14,592 nt of DNA from an uncultured Acetatifactor sp. (GTDB taxonomy: Bacteria > Bacillota > Clostridia > Lachnospirales > Lachnospiraceae), in contig CAJTSY010000036.1 of the NCBI GenBank assembly GCA_910578995.1, forward strand, positions 15,641 to 30,232, given 5' to 3'. Position 1 is the first letter of the stretch; each line of letters starts with the position of its first letter. The position numbers and the translations under genes are program-made. Shown here piece after piece: positions 7,472 to 14,197 of this stretch. The notes beneath the pieces are model-generated. The model ran no database searches and was not told where the DNA came from. It saw only the letters and a list, made by a program, of their open reading frames with translations.

Positions 7472-7585
7472 TTGATGTGAAATCGTCACAAGGCTCCGGC
7501 TTCCACCGAGACGGTAAAGCTGCCGAAACATCTCATCTTTTGTTATCGGATCCAACGCTGCCGACGGTTCATCCAGTATGGATTC
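7472..7585 (-). pseudogene. Scrap of an ABC transporter ATPase domain
   Basis: Read on the minus strand, this stretch encodes ESILDEPSAALDPITKDEMF and continues to SLVTISHQ. It contains, in order and at normal spacing, the end of Walker B (LDEP), the D-loop (SAALDP) and the H-loop (TISH) of an exporter-type ABC ATPase. There is no start, no Walker A and no signature. It begins at the very end of the ABC-F gene (stop at 7587-7589) in a different frame, and after the switch histidine the family resemblance stops. This looks like the footprint of a deletion that removed most of another ABC transporter gene. It is too short and headless to be functional. Confidence 0.7.
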
Positions 7586-7586
7586 G

Positions 7587-9101
7587 CTATGCGAAATATT
7601 CCTCCGGCGTCCCCAGCCAGGAAATCGTCTGTCCGTCCCTTACCTCCAGAATCTCCGTGGCGCAGGCGCGGATAAAGGCCTCGTCATGGGACACGAAGAC
7701 AAGAACGCCTTCATATTCGGAGAACATTTCCTCCAATGCCTCCACCGACGGGATATCCAGGTAATTGGTAGGCTCGTCCAGGATCAGCACATTGGCCCTG
7801 CCCACGAACAGCTTGGCGAACGCAAGCTTGATTCGCTCCCCGCCCGACAGCACACCGGCCTTTTTGCCCATATCCCTGGCGGACAACAGGAGCCTGGCCA
7901 GAACCGTCCGGGCGACTTTCTCCGTCTGCACGCTGTCCGCCATCACATTCTCCAGGACGGTCTTCTCCAGATCCAGGGACGCCATATTCTGGTCAAGCAG
8001 CCCGATGGAGGCTTTTGGCACCAGATATAGGTTACTGCAAATTTTATCGGTGCGTAGTAGATATTGCTGCCGGATCAGATTGAGGAGCGTGGTCTTGCCC
8101 GCGCCGTTCTCCCCCACCACGGCGACACGGCTTCTGTTTCTGATCTGAAAAGAAGCGTTCCGGAAGACCTCCGTGCCGTTTTCATAGGAAAAACAAATAT
8201 CCTCCCCCCGTATCACCACCGCGTTCTCCGGCGGATCCGTGAGGCGGAAATCCGGGCGTATCCTGGGAATCTCCCGGGGCTTCTCCTTCACTTCCATATG
8301 CTCCAGGCGTTCCAGGACGTTTTTGGCGGAAGCTTCCATCCTTCCGGCCTTTGCGTCCTTGGGATGCTTTGACAGGAAATTACGCAGCCCTGCCTCCCTG
8401 GGCGACATCCCCTTCGGCAGCTTTTCGATGGAAGCGGCCTTCTGCTTTTTCTGTTGATACACCTTTTCCAGTCTTCTCTTCTCACTGGTATAATTCTCAT
8501 ATTCCGTCCACTGCCTCTGGAGAGCCTGCTCCCTCTGCTGCCTGTACGCGTCATAATTGCCCTCATAACTGGTAAGCCTGCCCTCCCGCACCTCCACAAT
8601 CCTGGTGCAGAGCGCGTTGAGCAGTGCCCGGTCATGGCTGACGATGACCATAGTATCCAGTTCCTGGAGCTTCTTCTTCAAAAGCGCAATCCCCTTCCTG
8701 TCCAGGTTGGCGGTAGGCTCATCCAGGAAATACAGCATTTTCCTGCTGCTGAACATCCAGGCCAGACGCATTCTGGTGTCCTCCCCTCCGCTCACTGTCT
8801 CCTGCCATACCTTATCCTGGATCTGCATGGCCTTCATTTCTTTCCCGTCCAGGTCAAAGGGATCTACCCCCTGGGAAAACTGCCTGAAAAAATGGGGCTC
8901 ACACATGAGCTTCACCGTCCCGGCATCCAGCTCCAGTTCACCACACAGTACCCGCAGAAGCGTGGTCTTACCTGCGCCGTTGACTCCTGTCAGCCCGATC
9001 CGTTCCCCCTGGTACACCACAAACCGCTCAAAATCCAGAACCTTCTGTTCCCCGAAGCTGACGACAATATTTTCCGCCTGTAAAAATAGTTTTTTCTGCA
9101 T
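7587..9101 (-). CDS. ABC-F family ATPase, probable antibiotic-resistance (ribosomal protection) type
   Basis: 504 residues, two ATPase domains and no membrane segments. Domain 1: Walker A GVNGAGKTT (39-47), signature VSGGE (103-107), Walker B FLDEPTANLD (125-134), switch H156. Domain 2: Walker A GENGAGKTT (330-338), signature LSGGE (418-422), Walker B ILDEPTNYLD (440-449), H472. Between them (about 182-290) is a charged helical linker rich in Lys, Arg, Gln and Glu that in this family reaches into the ribosomal E site towards the peptidyl-transferase centre. Domain 1 is short between Walker A and signature, with no arm insertion, as in Lsa/Vga/Msr/CplR-type proteins rather than EttA. The drug class cannot be told. 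The start is fixed by AGGAGGG seven bases upstream. The leader carries an attenuator-like hairpin. Confidence 0.88.
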   Translation of the reverse strand: MQKKLFLQAENIVVSFGEQKVLDFERFVVYQGERIGLTGVNGAGKTTLLRVLCGELELDAGTVKLMCEPHFFRQFSQGVDPFDLDGKEMKAMQIQDKVWQETVSGGEDTRMRLAWMFSSRKMLYFLDEPTANLDRKGIALLKKKLQELDTMVIVSHDRALLNALCTRIVEVREGRLTSYEGNYDAYRQQREQALQRQWTEYENYTSEKRRLEKVYQQKKQKAASIEKLPKGMSPREAGLRNFLSKHPKDAKAGRMEASAKNVLERLEHMEVKEKPREIPRIRPDFRLTDPPENAVVIRGEDICFSYENGTEVFRNASFQIRNRSRVAVVGENGAGKTTLLNLIRQQYLLRTDKICSNLYLVPKASIGLLDQNMASLDLEKTVLENVMADSVQTEKVARTVLARLLLSARDMGKKAGVLSGGERIKLAFAKLFVGRANVLILDEPTNYLDIPSVEALEEMFSEYEGVLVFVSHDEAFIRACATEILEVRDGQTISWLGTPEEYFA

Positions 9102-9131
9102 AAAAAATCCCTCCTGTCTTTAAGAGGGATT
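9102..9131 (-). promoter_or_regulatory. Terminator-like attenuator hairpin masking the ABC-F ribosome site
   Basis: On the minus strand AATCCCTC (9131-9124), a 10-base loop, GAGGGATT (9113-9106) then TTTT ending at the base before the ATG at 9101. The perfect 8-bp stem takes in most of the AGGAGGG ribosome site. Formed, it would either terminate transcription right at the gene or block initiation. The leader position is that of known attenuators of ABC-F resistance genes. Confidence 0.6.
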
Positions 9132-9149
9132 ATCCTGATCTATGTCCTG

Positions 9150-9353
9150 CCAAATAAGGAATTGCTTTTCACAGCCGCAGAGGAAGTGTATACGACATTC
9201 CTATGGAAACGTCCCTGCCATTCCTAAGGAACGCCATCAACTTTCCTAAGGGCCTGCCTCTGGTATTCCCAAGAAAATATATCACGCCTTCCTAAGAAAG
9301 CATCTCCCGCATTCCCCTGGAAAATGCCTGCACTACTCCTACGAGAGTATCTG
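9150..9353. repeat. Degenerate ~23-bp dyad repeat array in the ABC-F leader
   Basis: Seven units begin with an ATTCCTAAGGAA-like core at 9197, 9220, 9242, 9265, 9288, 9311 and 9335, spaced 23, 22, 23, 23, 23 and 24 bases. The core is itself a dyad (TTCCTAAGGAA at 9221-9231). Weaker copies with only the GGAA half continue the spacing leftwards, GGAA at 9182-9185 and 9158-9161. The sequence between cores is not conserved. It lies wholly within the transcribed leader of the ABC-F gene. Confidence 0.7.
9169..9237 (-). CDS. Candidate leader peptide (uORF) of the ABC-F gene
   Basis: A 22-codon ORF, ATG at 9237 to TGA at 9169-9171, beginning MAFLRNGRD and ending TLPLRL. It has AGGA (9244-9247) six bases before the ATG. 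It ends 37 bases before the attenuator hairpin, a spacing suited to ribosome stalling control. The same frame is open further upstream to a GTG start near 9282. Upstream ORFs of this size are known for ABC-F and erm-type resistance genes, but the peptide matches none I know. It overlaps the 23-bp array, so it could be a chance ORF. Confidence 0.35.
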   Translation of the reverse strand: MAFLRNGRDVSIGMSYTLPLRL

Positions 9354-9580
9354 CGGCAGCTCCTTCACACAGACAGCCCCGAAAAGCTGCCCTGAAAACA
9401 TACTTGTGACGTAAGCAAGATCATTATCAGCGATAATCCCCGAATCCCGGCATGCAAAGATAAGAGGCTGTCCCTCTTCTCCTCTCCATGTCCTGTTGTC
9501 TGATGGAAAACTATCAAATAATAATAATCATTCCCTGCGTCCTTTCTGTTTTCTTAAGATTTTATTTTCATTCCACTGGT

Positions 9581-9609
9581 ATCATACTATAAAATCACCG
9601 AAATTTCAA
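9581..9609 (-). promoter_or_regulatory. Promoter of the ABC-F gene
   Basis: On the minus strand TTGAAA (9604-9609), 17 bases, TATGAT (9581-9586): near-consensus with ideal spacing. It implies a leader of about 470 bases before the ATG at 9101. It is divergent from the HD-gene promoter, with about 50 bases between the two -35 elements. The leader also contains a palindrome ATTATC-AGC-GATAAT (9423-9437), a 6-bp hairpin at 9462-9478 and a 7-bp stem GGCAGCT/AGCTGCC (9355-9361/9385-9391). Confidence 0.7.
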
Positions 9610-9661
9610 GACTTTTCAATACAACCGGCAGACAGACATCGGGAGAAAAAACATATAATCC

Positions 9662-9691
9662 TTGACAGCGGCACAGCATACCGGGTATGAT
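9662..9691 (+). promoter_or_regulatory. Promoter of the HD-domain gene with embedded dyad operator
   Basis: A perfect -35 TTGACA (9662-9667), 18 bases, then TATGAT (9686-9691). Between and overlapping the -10 is the palindrome CATACC-G-GGTATG (9677-9689). Such a dyad placed in the spacer is typical of repressor or MerR-type control. The HD start is 76 bases after the -10. Confidence 0.7.
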
Positions 9692-9766
9692 TTATACTGT
9701 GCACTGGCAGAATTTGCAGCACAGCAAATACGTCTGGCCGGATTTCTTTATGGGAGGAACATTTGC

Positions 9767-10261
9767 ATGATAAACAGATTACATTTCGAAATGATAAAAT
9801 TGTACAGCGGAGACCCGCAAAGGATACAGCACTTCTGTAAGGTCCACAGCTATGCAAGGCTGATCGCCGGGATGGAAGGCGTTGATGCGGACACCCTGTT
9901 CATACTGAAAGCGGCTGCCTTGACCCATGACATCGGCATTCATTATTGTGAAGAAAAATACGGCGACTGCAGCGGAAAGCTCCAGGAAAAAGAGGGGCCT
10001 GCCATTGCGAAAAGGCTTCTGGCAGACCTTCATTTTGAGGAGCAGATCTCCGGCAGGATCCAGTATCTTATCGCCCACCACCATACCTATGACGATATAG
10101 ACGGCATAGACTATCAGATACTTGTGGAAGCAGATTTTCTGGTGAACCTATATGAAGGCGGGGCATCCGGCCAGGAGGCAGAACATGCATACCGGAAAAT
10201 CTTCAGAACCGCTTCCGGAAAGAGCATATGCAGGGAAATGTTTCATTTGAATCTGGAATAA
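9767..10261 (+). CDS. HD-domain phosphohydrolase-like protein
   Basis: 164 residues. The metal-binding pattern of the HD superfamily is present: H27 in KVHSYARLI, H54-D55 in LTHDIG, a histidine cluster at 104-106 (AHHHTYDD) and D123 in VEADFLVN. Proteins of this size are usually cytoplasmic phosphohydrolases acting on nucleotides or similar phosphoesters; the substrate cannot be inferred. The frame is open back to a TTG at 9662, but that codon is inside the promoter. The ATG at 9767 has GGAGG nine bases upstream and the HD fold begins soon after it. It converges on the tocopherol-cyclase-like gene with 12 bases between them. Confidence 0.85.
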   Translation: MINRLHFEMIKLYSGDPQRIQHFCKVHSYARLIAGMEGVDADTLFILKAAALTHDIGIHYCEEKYGDCSGKLQEKEGPAIAKRLLADLHFEEQISGRIQYLIAHHHTYDDIDGIDYQILVEADFLVNLYEGGASGQEAEHAYRKIFRTASGKSICREMFHLNLE

Positions 10262-10273
10262 ACTTCCCTGTAT

Positions 10274-11131
10274 TCACACCTTATATTCATACTCGAAAGA
10301 AGCCCTGTCCGTCTCAAAACCCAGAAGCGTGCGGCCATCCTGCAGGAAGCGGTACTTAGCCCTGCAGGCCGCATTCTCATGGATGGTTCTCGACATTGCT
10401 CCCTCCGTTGGCGCCCTTAAAGCTTTCCCGGCTCCCTCCAGAAGCTCTGCCTCCAGTTCCATGCTGCCCTGGACTATCCTCACCCGCCCCTTCCGGATTC
10501 CGGCGGCCTTTGCTCCCAGGTAAGTGGCCATCCTGTACTCCCTGCCATCCAGGAGCACTACTCCTATAACCCCTTGAAAACGGAAGCCCGCCATAGGGAT
10601 GCGGGCCACAGAGAGCATCAGGGAGCCCCCGGGAAAACTGCACTGCGTCCAGACATATTCCTCCGGAAAAGACCTCCCACAGTCCCCTTCCCAATAACCT
10701 TCTGCATTGTCAAATAGATACTCCTCCCCGTTTATAGAAACAGTTCCGTTCACCCTATGCCCCATGCTCCATATACTGTGGCGGCATTCCAGAAACGGCA
10801 CCAAGGAAAAAGGCTCCATGATCCCGTACTTCAAAGGATGGAGATCTGCGAATCTAAGCTTTCCTTTTACTTCCAGTCCCGGTGCGTGTACCGCAATCCG
10901 TATCCCCTTCTCCCCAAGCCGGTTCTTTCCAATAGAAATCATCCTGCCCCTCCGCCGGAACGCTTCCCCAGGCATGGGAACCGTCCACGACTGCTTTTCT
11001 GTGATAACCTGGATAGAACAGCTTCTTCCCTTCCCTGTCTGATGCACCGCCGGTATCACCGCCAATGTCTGCGTATCGGACTGGCATTTGAAATACCATC
11101 CATAGAACCATCCACACCTTCCTAAAACCAT
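10274..11131 (-). CDS. Tocopherol cyclase family protein (bacterial, function unknown)
   Basis: 285 residues from the chosen start. Family landmarks: an N-terminal GWYFK (11-15), then AVIPAVH, and the motif region EGDCGRSFPEEYVWTQC (about 148-164), where most relatives have an E-K-D/N-W-G-x-x-FP-x-x-W-x-W-Q-type sequence. The rest is mainly beta-strand, consistent with the lipocalin-like double barrel of plant tocopherol cyclase. Clostridia do not make tocopherol, so the true substrate, perhaps a lipid, is unknown. Here the tryptophan of the motif is Cys. The frame is open to a TTG at 11170, right after a stop; I chose ATG 11131 because GGGAG sits five bases before it. No signal peptide is visible. 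Confidence 0.75.
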   Translation of the reverse strand: MVLGRCGWFYGWYFKCQSDTQTLAVIPAVHQTGKGRSCSIQVITEKQSWTVPMPGEAFRRRGRMISIGKNRLGEKGIRIAVHAPGLEVKGKLRFADLHPLKYGIMEPFSLVPFLECRHSIWSMGHRVNGTVSINGEEYLFDNAEGYWEGDCGRSFPEEYVWTQCSFPGGSLMLSVARIPMAGFRFQGVIGVVLLDGREYRMATYLGAKAAGIRKGRVRIVQGSMELEAELLEGAGKALRAPTEGAMSRTIHENAACRAKYRFLQDGRTLLGFETDRASFEYEYKV

Positions 11132-11186
11132 CTCTTCTCCCATCCGCCATACAGATTTCTTACTGCGCAATCAATCTGTTGGTAAC

Positions 11187-11426
11187 TTAAAGGCTCTCCC
11201 ATCCTTTCTTGTTCACATAAGCGAGTATTACTTCTTTATCAATACCAAATGCTTCACTTAAATACTGTTCTGGCTTCAAAAGATACGCAAAGAGAGTAGT
11301 GTTATTTAGACTTTTCTTCTCTGCATATGTAATATCAAAACCACACAGAAAAGATTTTCGCATATTTTCTTGATCAGGATATTGTAATAAGAAAGTCCCT
11401 TTAACATCACTTACTATTTTTCCCAT
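11187..11426 (-). CDS. Short hypothetical protein, possibly an N-terminal fragment
   Basis: 79 residues, starting MGKIVSDVKGTFLLQYPDQE. The start at 11426 has a purine-rich AAGGGGGA ribosome site five or so bases upstream, so the 5' end looks genuine. The protein contains a block FDITYAEKKSLNNTTLFAYL followed by LKPEQYLSEAFGIDKEVILAYV, well-formed mixed alpha/beta sequence with no membrane segment. It reads like the first domain of a larger protein and stops abruptly at KKGWESL. I do not recognise the family. It lies 61 bases from the left end of the IS66 element, on the opposite strand to the transposase, and is AT-rich compared with the tocopherol-cyclase-like gene beside it. It may be what is left of an accessory gene. 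Confidence 0.5.
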   Translation of the reverse strand: MGKIVSDVKGTFLLQYPDQENMRKSFLCGFDITYAEKKSLNNTTLFAYLLKPEQYLSEAFGIDKEVILAYVNKKGWESL

Positions 11427-11487
11427 ATAATCCCCCTTATTTGGTCAAGTAATTTTTAGCAATTTTCGCTTTTACATTTCAAATGAA

Positions 11488-11505
11488 GTAACAGTTCAGA
11501 CACCC
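11488..11505 (+). repeat. IS66 left terminal inverted repeat
   Basis: GTAACAGTTCAGACACCC, exactly complementary to 13059-13076. Confidence 0.92.
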
Positions 11506-11558
11506 TAAAAAATATGCTGAAATTTTAGAAGCATTATTCCAATTCCAGCAGATTGGAT

Positions 11559-11708
11559 TGTGGATAACTCCTCTTAGTTTTCATAATACCTGTGGGATGT
11601 GGATAACCTTTTTGTGTTTTCTTCCTGTATTGGCACTTTAGGGCTTCCGGTAAAGTTTTTCTGGTTTTTCAAGCTTTTTAATTCCCTGGGCTGGAGAACT
11701 TATCCACA
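11559..11708. promoter_or_regulatory. Cluster of three perfect DnaA boxes in the IS66 left region
   Basis: TGTGGATAA at 11559-11567 and 11598-11606, and TTATCCACA at 11700-11708, in the 300-base untranslated region between the left end and the transposase. All match the consensus DnaA box exactly. The first two share one orientation, the third is reversed. There is no origin-type AT-rich array or dnaA/dnaN context, so this is not a chromosomal origin. Confidence 0.7.
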
Positions 11709-11802
11709 GTCAAAATGACGAATGCCTGCGAAAGGAGAATTCGCTTATTTCCTGAAATTCTGTTATACTTATCTCATCAGAATTTCAGAAAGGGGAAACG
11801 GT

Positions 11803-13030
11803 ATGGGCGGCAATTATCAGAAAGATCTCTACAAACAGCTGATGGAAGTCATGGCAAAGGTTGACAGCCTGGAGGCCGGACAAAGGCAGAACCATAAAGA
11901 GATCAAAAGCCTTACCGGCGAGGCCGTAAGCCTGCGCAGGGAGAATGCCGCCCTCCGTGAAGAGGTATCTTCCCTGAAAAAAGAAAATGCCGCCCTGGCA
12001 GAAAAATGCGGGGACCTGGAAAAGGAAAATACGCTCCTGCGCAATGATAATGAGCGGATGAAGCGGATACTGAATAACGACAGCTCCAACTCGTCCACTC
12101 CCCCCTCAAAGGATGAAGGCACAAAGCCGGCCAATACATACAATGGCAGGAAAACAACTTCCAAAAAGCCGGGAGCCCAGAAAGGCCACAAAGGGTGCGG
12201 GCTGTCAAAAGCAGCGGTGGAAGAAAAAATACAAAAGGGTACTGCAAATCCTTCAGTGACCGCTGCAGCCAGGAATGCCATGCCATTGAGAATGACCTTC
12301 TGAATTCGGCTGAAATCTGTACGGATGCAACCACGGTCAGCATGGATGGGAAACAGGCATATATCCGCAACTTCAGCACGGAGAAAAGCGTGCTGTACTG
12401 TGGCAGCGCAAAAAAGGATCTGGATACCCTTGGCGGGTTCTCCATACTGGAGAGATATACAGGCATTCTGACTCATGACCACGAGACAGCGCTCTATCAT
12501 TTCGGGACAGGAATGGGGAGTGCAATGTACACCTGGGGCGTTACCTCCGTAAGAACACAGAGGAGACATCAAACAGGTGGAGCCATGATATGGAGATGTT
12601 CCTGAGGGGTCTGGACCATGCCCGTAATGAATTGAAGCGGCAGGGCGCTGCGGCATTCAGCAGCAGGCAGCTGGAACGGTTCAGCCTGCGCTATGATGAG
12701 CTTATCGCACAAGGATATGAAGCAAATAAGGGAACCAGAGGGAGACTGGCAAAGAAGGAAGAAAAAGCACTTCTGAACCGTCTTGTGAAATACAAGGCAA
12801 ACCATCTGCTGTTTCTGTATGATTTCAGGGTCCATTACAGCAACAATATGAGCGAAAAGGACCTGCGGATGTGCAAGAACCGTGACAAGATGGCAGGCGG
12901 TTTCAGAAGCGCATCCGGCAGAGATATGTACTGCCGGATCATGAGCTTCATAGAAACCGTAAAGCGCCGGGGTATGAACATCTACCAAAGCATCATGGCT
13001 CTTATGAGCGACAGACCAGTTATACAGTAA
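11803..13030 (+). pseudogene. IS66 transposase (TnpC-like), frameshifted and internally deleted
   Basis: The start ATG at 11803 has AGGGG seven bases before it. Residues about 10-95 form a coiled coil with LRREN and LKKEN heptads, then the IS66 landmark NDSSNSSTPPSKDE and GAQKGHKGCGLSKAAVEEKIQKG. Near 12240 the frame changes, and the zinc-finger and helical region of roughly 120 residues expected next is missing, judged from the usual 500-residue length. The catalytic part resumes in another frame with CTDATTVSMDGKQAYIRNF (first D) and THDHETALYHFG (second D). At about 12512 one base is missing, probably the C of a His codon in GTGHGEC, and the third frame continues to NMSEKDLRMCKNRDK (catalytic E) and the stop at 13030. 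All three DDE residues survive, but not in one frame. Confidence 0.9.
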
Positions 13031-13058
13031 CTGGCTTATTTGTCGTCCTTTTATAATG

Positions 13059-13076
13059 GGGTGTCTGAACTGTTAC
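13059..13076 (-). repeat. IS66 right terminal inverted repeat
   Basis: GGGTGTCTGAACTGTTAC, exactly complementary to the left end at 11488-11505. Confidence 0.92.
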
Positions 13077-13434
13077 CAAAAATCAGTATAAAATCCAATG
13101 TATTAAAACTACATAGCCCCCATCTGCTTTGCGAACTTTGGGATAGAATGCCGGATTTATGCGGGGTTGATGGATACTCTGTTTTTTGGTTACCAGTTTT
13201 TTGGTTGGTAAAGATTTTTTACCTTTTGTTTTCTTCTCCAAATCAACTAATTTCGGAAGTTGGTAAAATCGCTTTGAAAATTGGTAAACAACGGTTCCTT
13301 CTATATAAGAAAGAAGGAGGCAAACTCCTTACACTATTCAAAGCCACGAACAATCGCTCCTTCTTCTACACTTTTGCTAAAGCTATACATAATTGCTATC
13401 TTACTTCCAACTATCTGTCTAAGCAATATCTTAA
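13077..13434. other. AT-rich stretch without a convincing gene
   Basis: A plus-strand frame is open through here (13040-13744), but it starts inside the IS right end and runs antisense to the next gene, and its translation is low-complexity Ser/Phe/Leu, so it is not called. The sequence TTGGTAAA recurs at 13205, 13260 and 13281, and GGTAAA/TTTACC (about 13207-13223) could form a small hairpin. This is also the region into which the minus-strand gene at 13435 would be transcribed. Confidence 0.4.
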
Positions 13435-14185
13435 TTATTCCATAGAATTTTTATTTTGCTCTGCATTATCTTCCAACTCAATTTTCCACTTTCTTTTCTC
13501 CGCCTCTCCAGCTGTCAAATATTTTCGGATAAGCACCCAACTCTTTCCACTCGCTTCATCTGCAATATATATCTCCCCAGAAGTTTTTGATTCATCATCC
13601 CATTCCACACTCGTAATAATAAAATCTCTCATTTCTGTTTCACTATATAATTCAAATATTGCTCCTAATAAAGTAACACTGATAGGACCCTCGAAAAAGT
13701 TCATTGACACTTTTTCTTTTCCAAGTATATCTTCTATAGAATAAGATTTTATATTCAACCCGTTTACATGAAAATGTTCAAATGGATGATTCCACCTTAT
13801 TCCTTTTCTCTCCAAAAGGCCCACTTTTAATTCAGACAAAAAACATATCTTCATGCGGGAAATCTGCTGCCGGATCAAATGTTACTCCTAAAATATCTTC
13901 TAATTGTTTTAATGTAGTCCACAAATCTAACGCCGCTTCAATCTGTTCATTATCAAACTGACTATCAGTAGTAATAGATGCCGTCTGCTTTTTCCCGTTT
14001 ATGCTTGCTGTTCCATTATAAAGTCCCTTAAACACATTAAGTGCTACTATTGCATCGGAAACTTTCTTTGCTTTTGTTGGCGTTACTGAATACTTTATTT
14101 TTGATTTTTTATTCTCTTTTTCGTTTATGATTACTATCATTTTTAGTGCAGGAAAATCTATATTAGACAGCCTAATCTCATCCAT
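13435..14185 (-). pseudogene. Unidentified gene split by a frameshift in a T-run
   Basis: Two overlapping minus-strand frames, 14185-13832 and 13878-13435, join into one protein of about 249 residues if one T is removed from the six-T run at the ATGTTTTTTGTC site (A-run in the plus strand, about 13838-13843). The upper frame ends PHEDMFFV-stop; the lower frame continues SELKVGLLERKGIRWNHPFE. Each half on its own lacks a ribosome site at the join. The protein is soluble, Lys- and Glu-rich, with beta-rich N-terminal part (LSNIDFPALKMIVIINEKEN) and a C-terminal part containing WKIELEDN. I recognise no family. The ATG at 14185 has no clear ribosome site, so even the N-terminus may be truncated. 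A sequencing error, a decayed gene or a phase-variable switch are all possible. Confidence 0.55.
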
Positions 14186-14197
14186 GCTCTCGCAGGG

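Larger units (their letters stand above)
11488..13076 (+). mobile_element. Degenerate IS66-family insertion sequence
   Basis: 1589 bases bounded by perfect 18-bp inverted ends. It carries a single IS66-type transposase (tnpC-like) with no tnpA or tnpB, a layout seen in clostridial IS66 relatives. The transposase is broken, so the element cannot move by itself but its ends are intact. The eight bases outside the left end (CAAATGAA, 11480-11487) and right end (CAAAAATC, 13077-13084) do not match, so the 8-bp target duplication expected for IS66 is absent. Confidence 0.9.

Noticed and set aside
8454..9083. Long plus-strand frames across the ABC-F gene and across the permease
   Set aside because: They are antisense shadows of well-supported ATPase and permease genes and show no protein motifs.
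9517..9535. Fur-box-like sequence AATAATAATAATCATTCCC
   Set aside because: It matches about 15 of 19 positions of the Fur consensus, but the match comes mainly from an ATA/AAT run and no iron gene is nearby.
11559..11708. A replication origin suggested by the DnaA boxes
   Set aside because: The boxes lie inside an insertion sequence, with no dnaA, dnaN or partition genes and no AT-rich unwinding repeats, so they are reported only as IS-borne boxes.
13040..13744. Plus-strand open frame of 234 codons
   Set aside because: It starts inside the IS66 right end, its translation is low-complexity Ser/Phe/Leu, it has no ribosome site and it lies antisense to the better-supported gene at 13435-14185.
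13832..13878. Programmed -1 frameshift at the T6 run
   Set aside because: A -1 slip leads into the wrong frame; the two halves need a +1 shift, which better fits an extra base.
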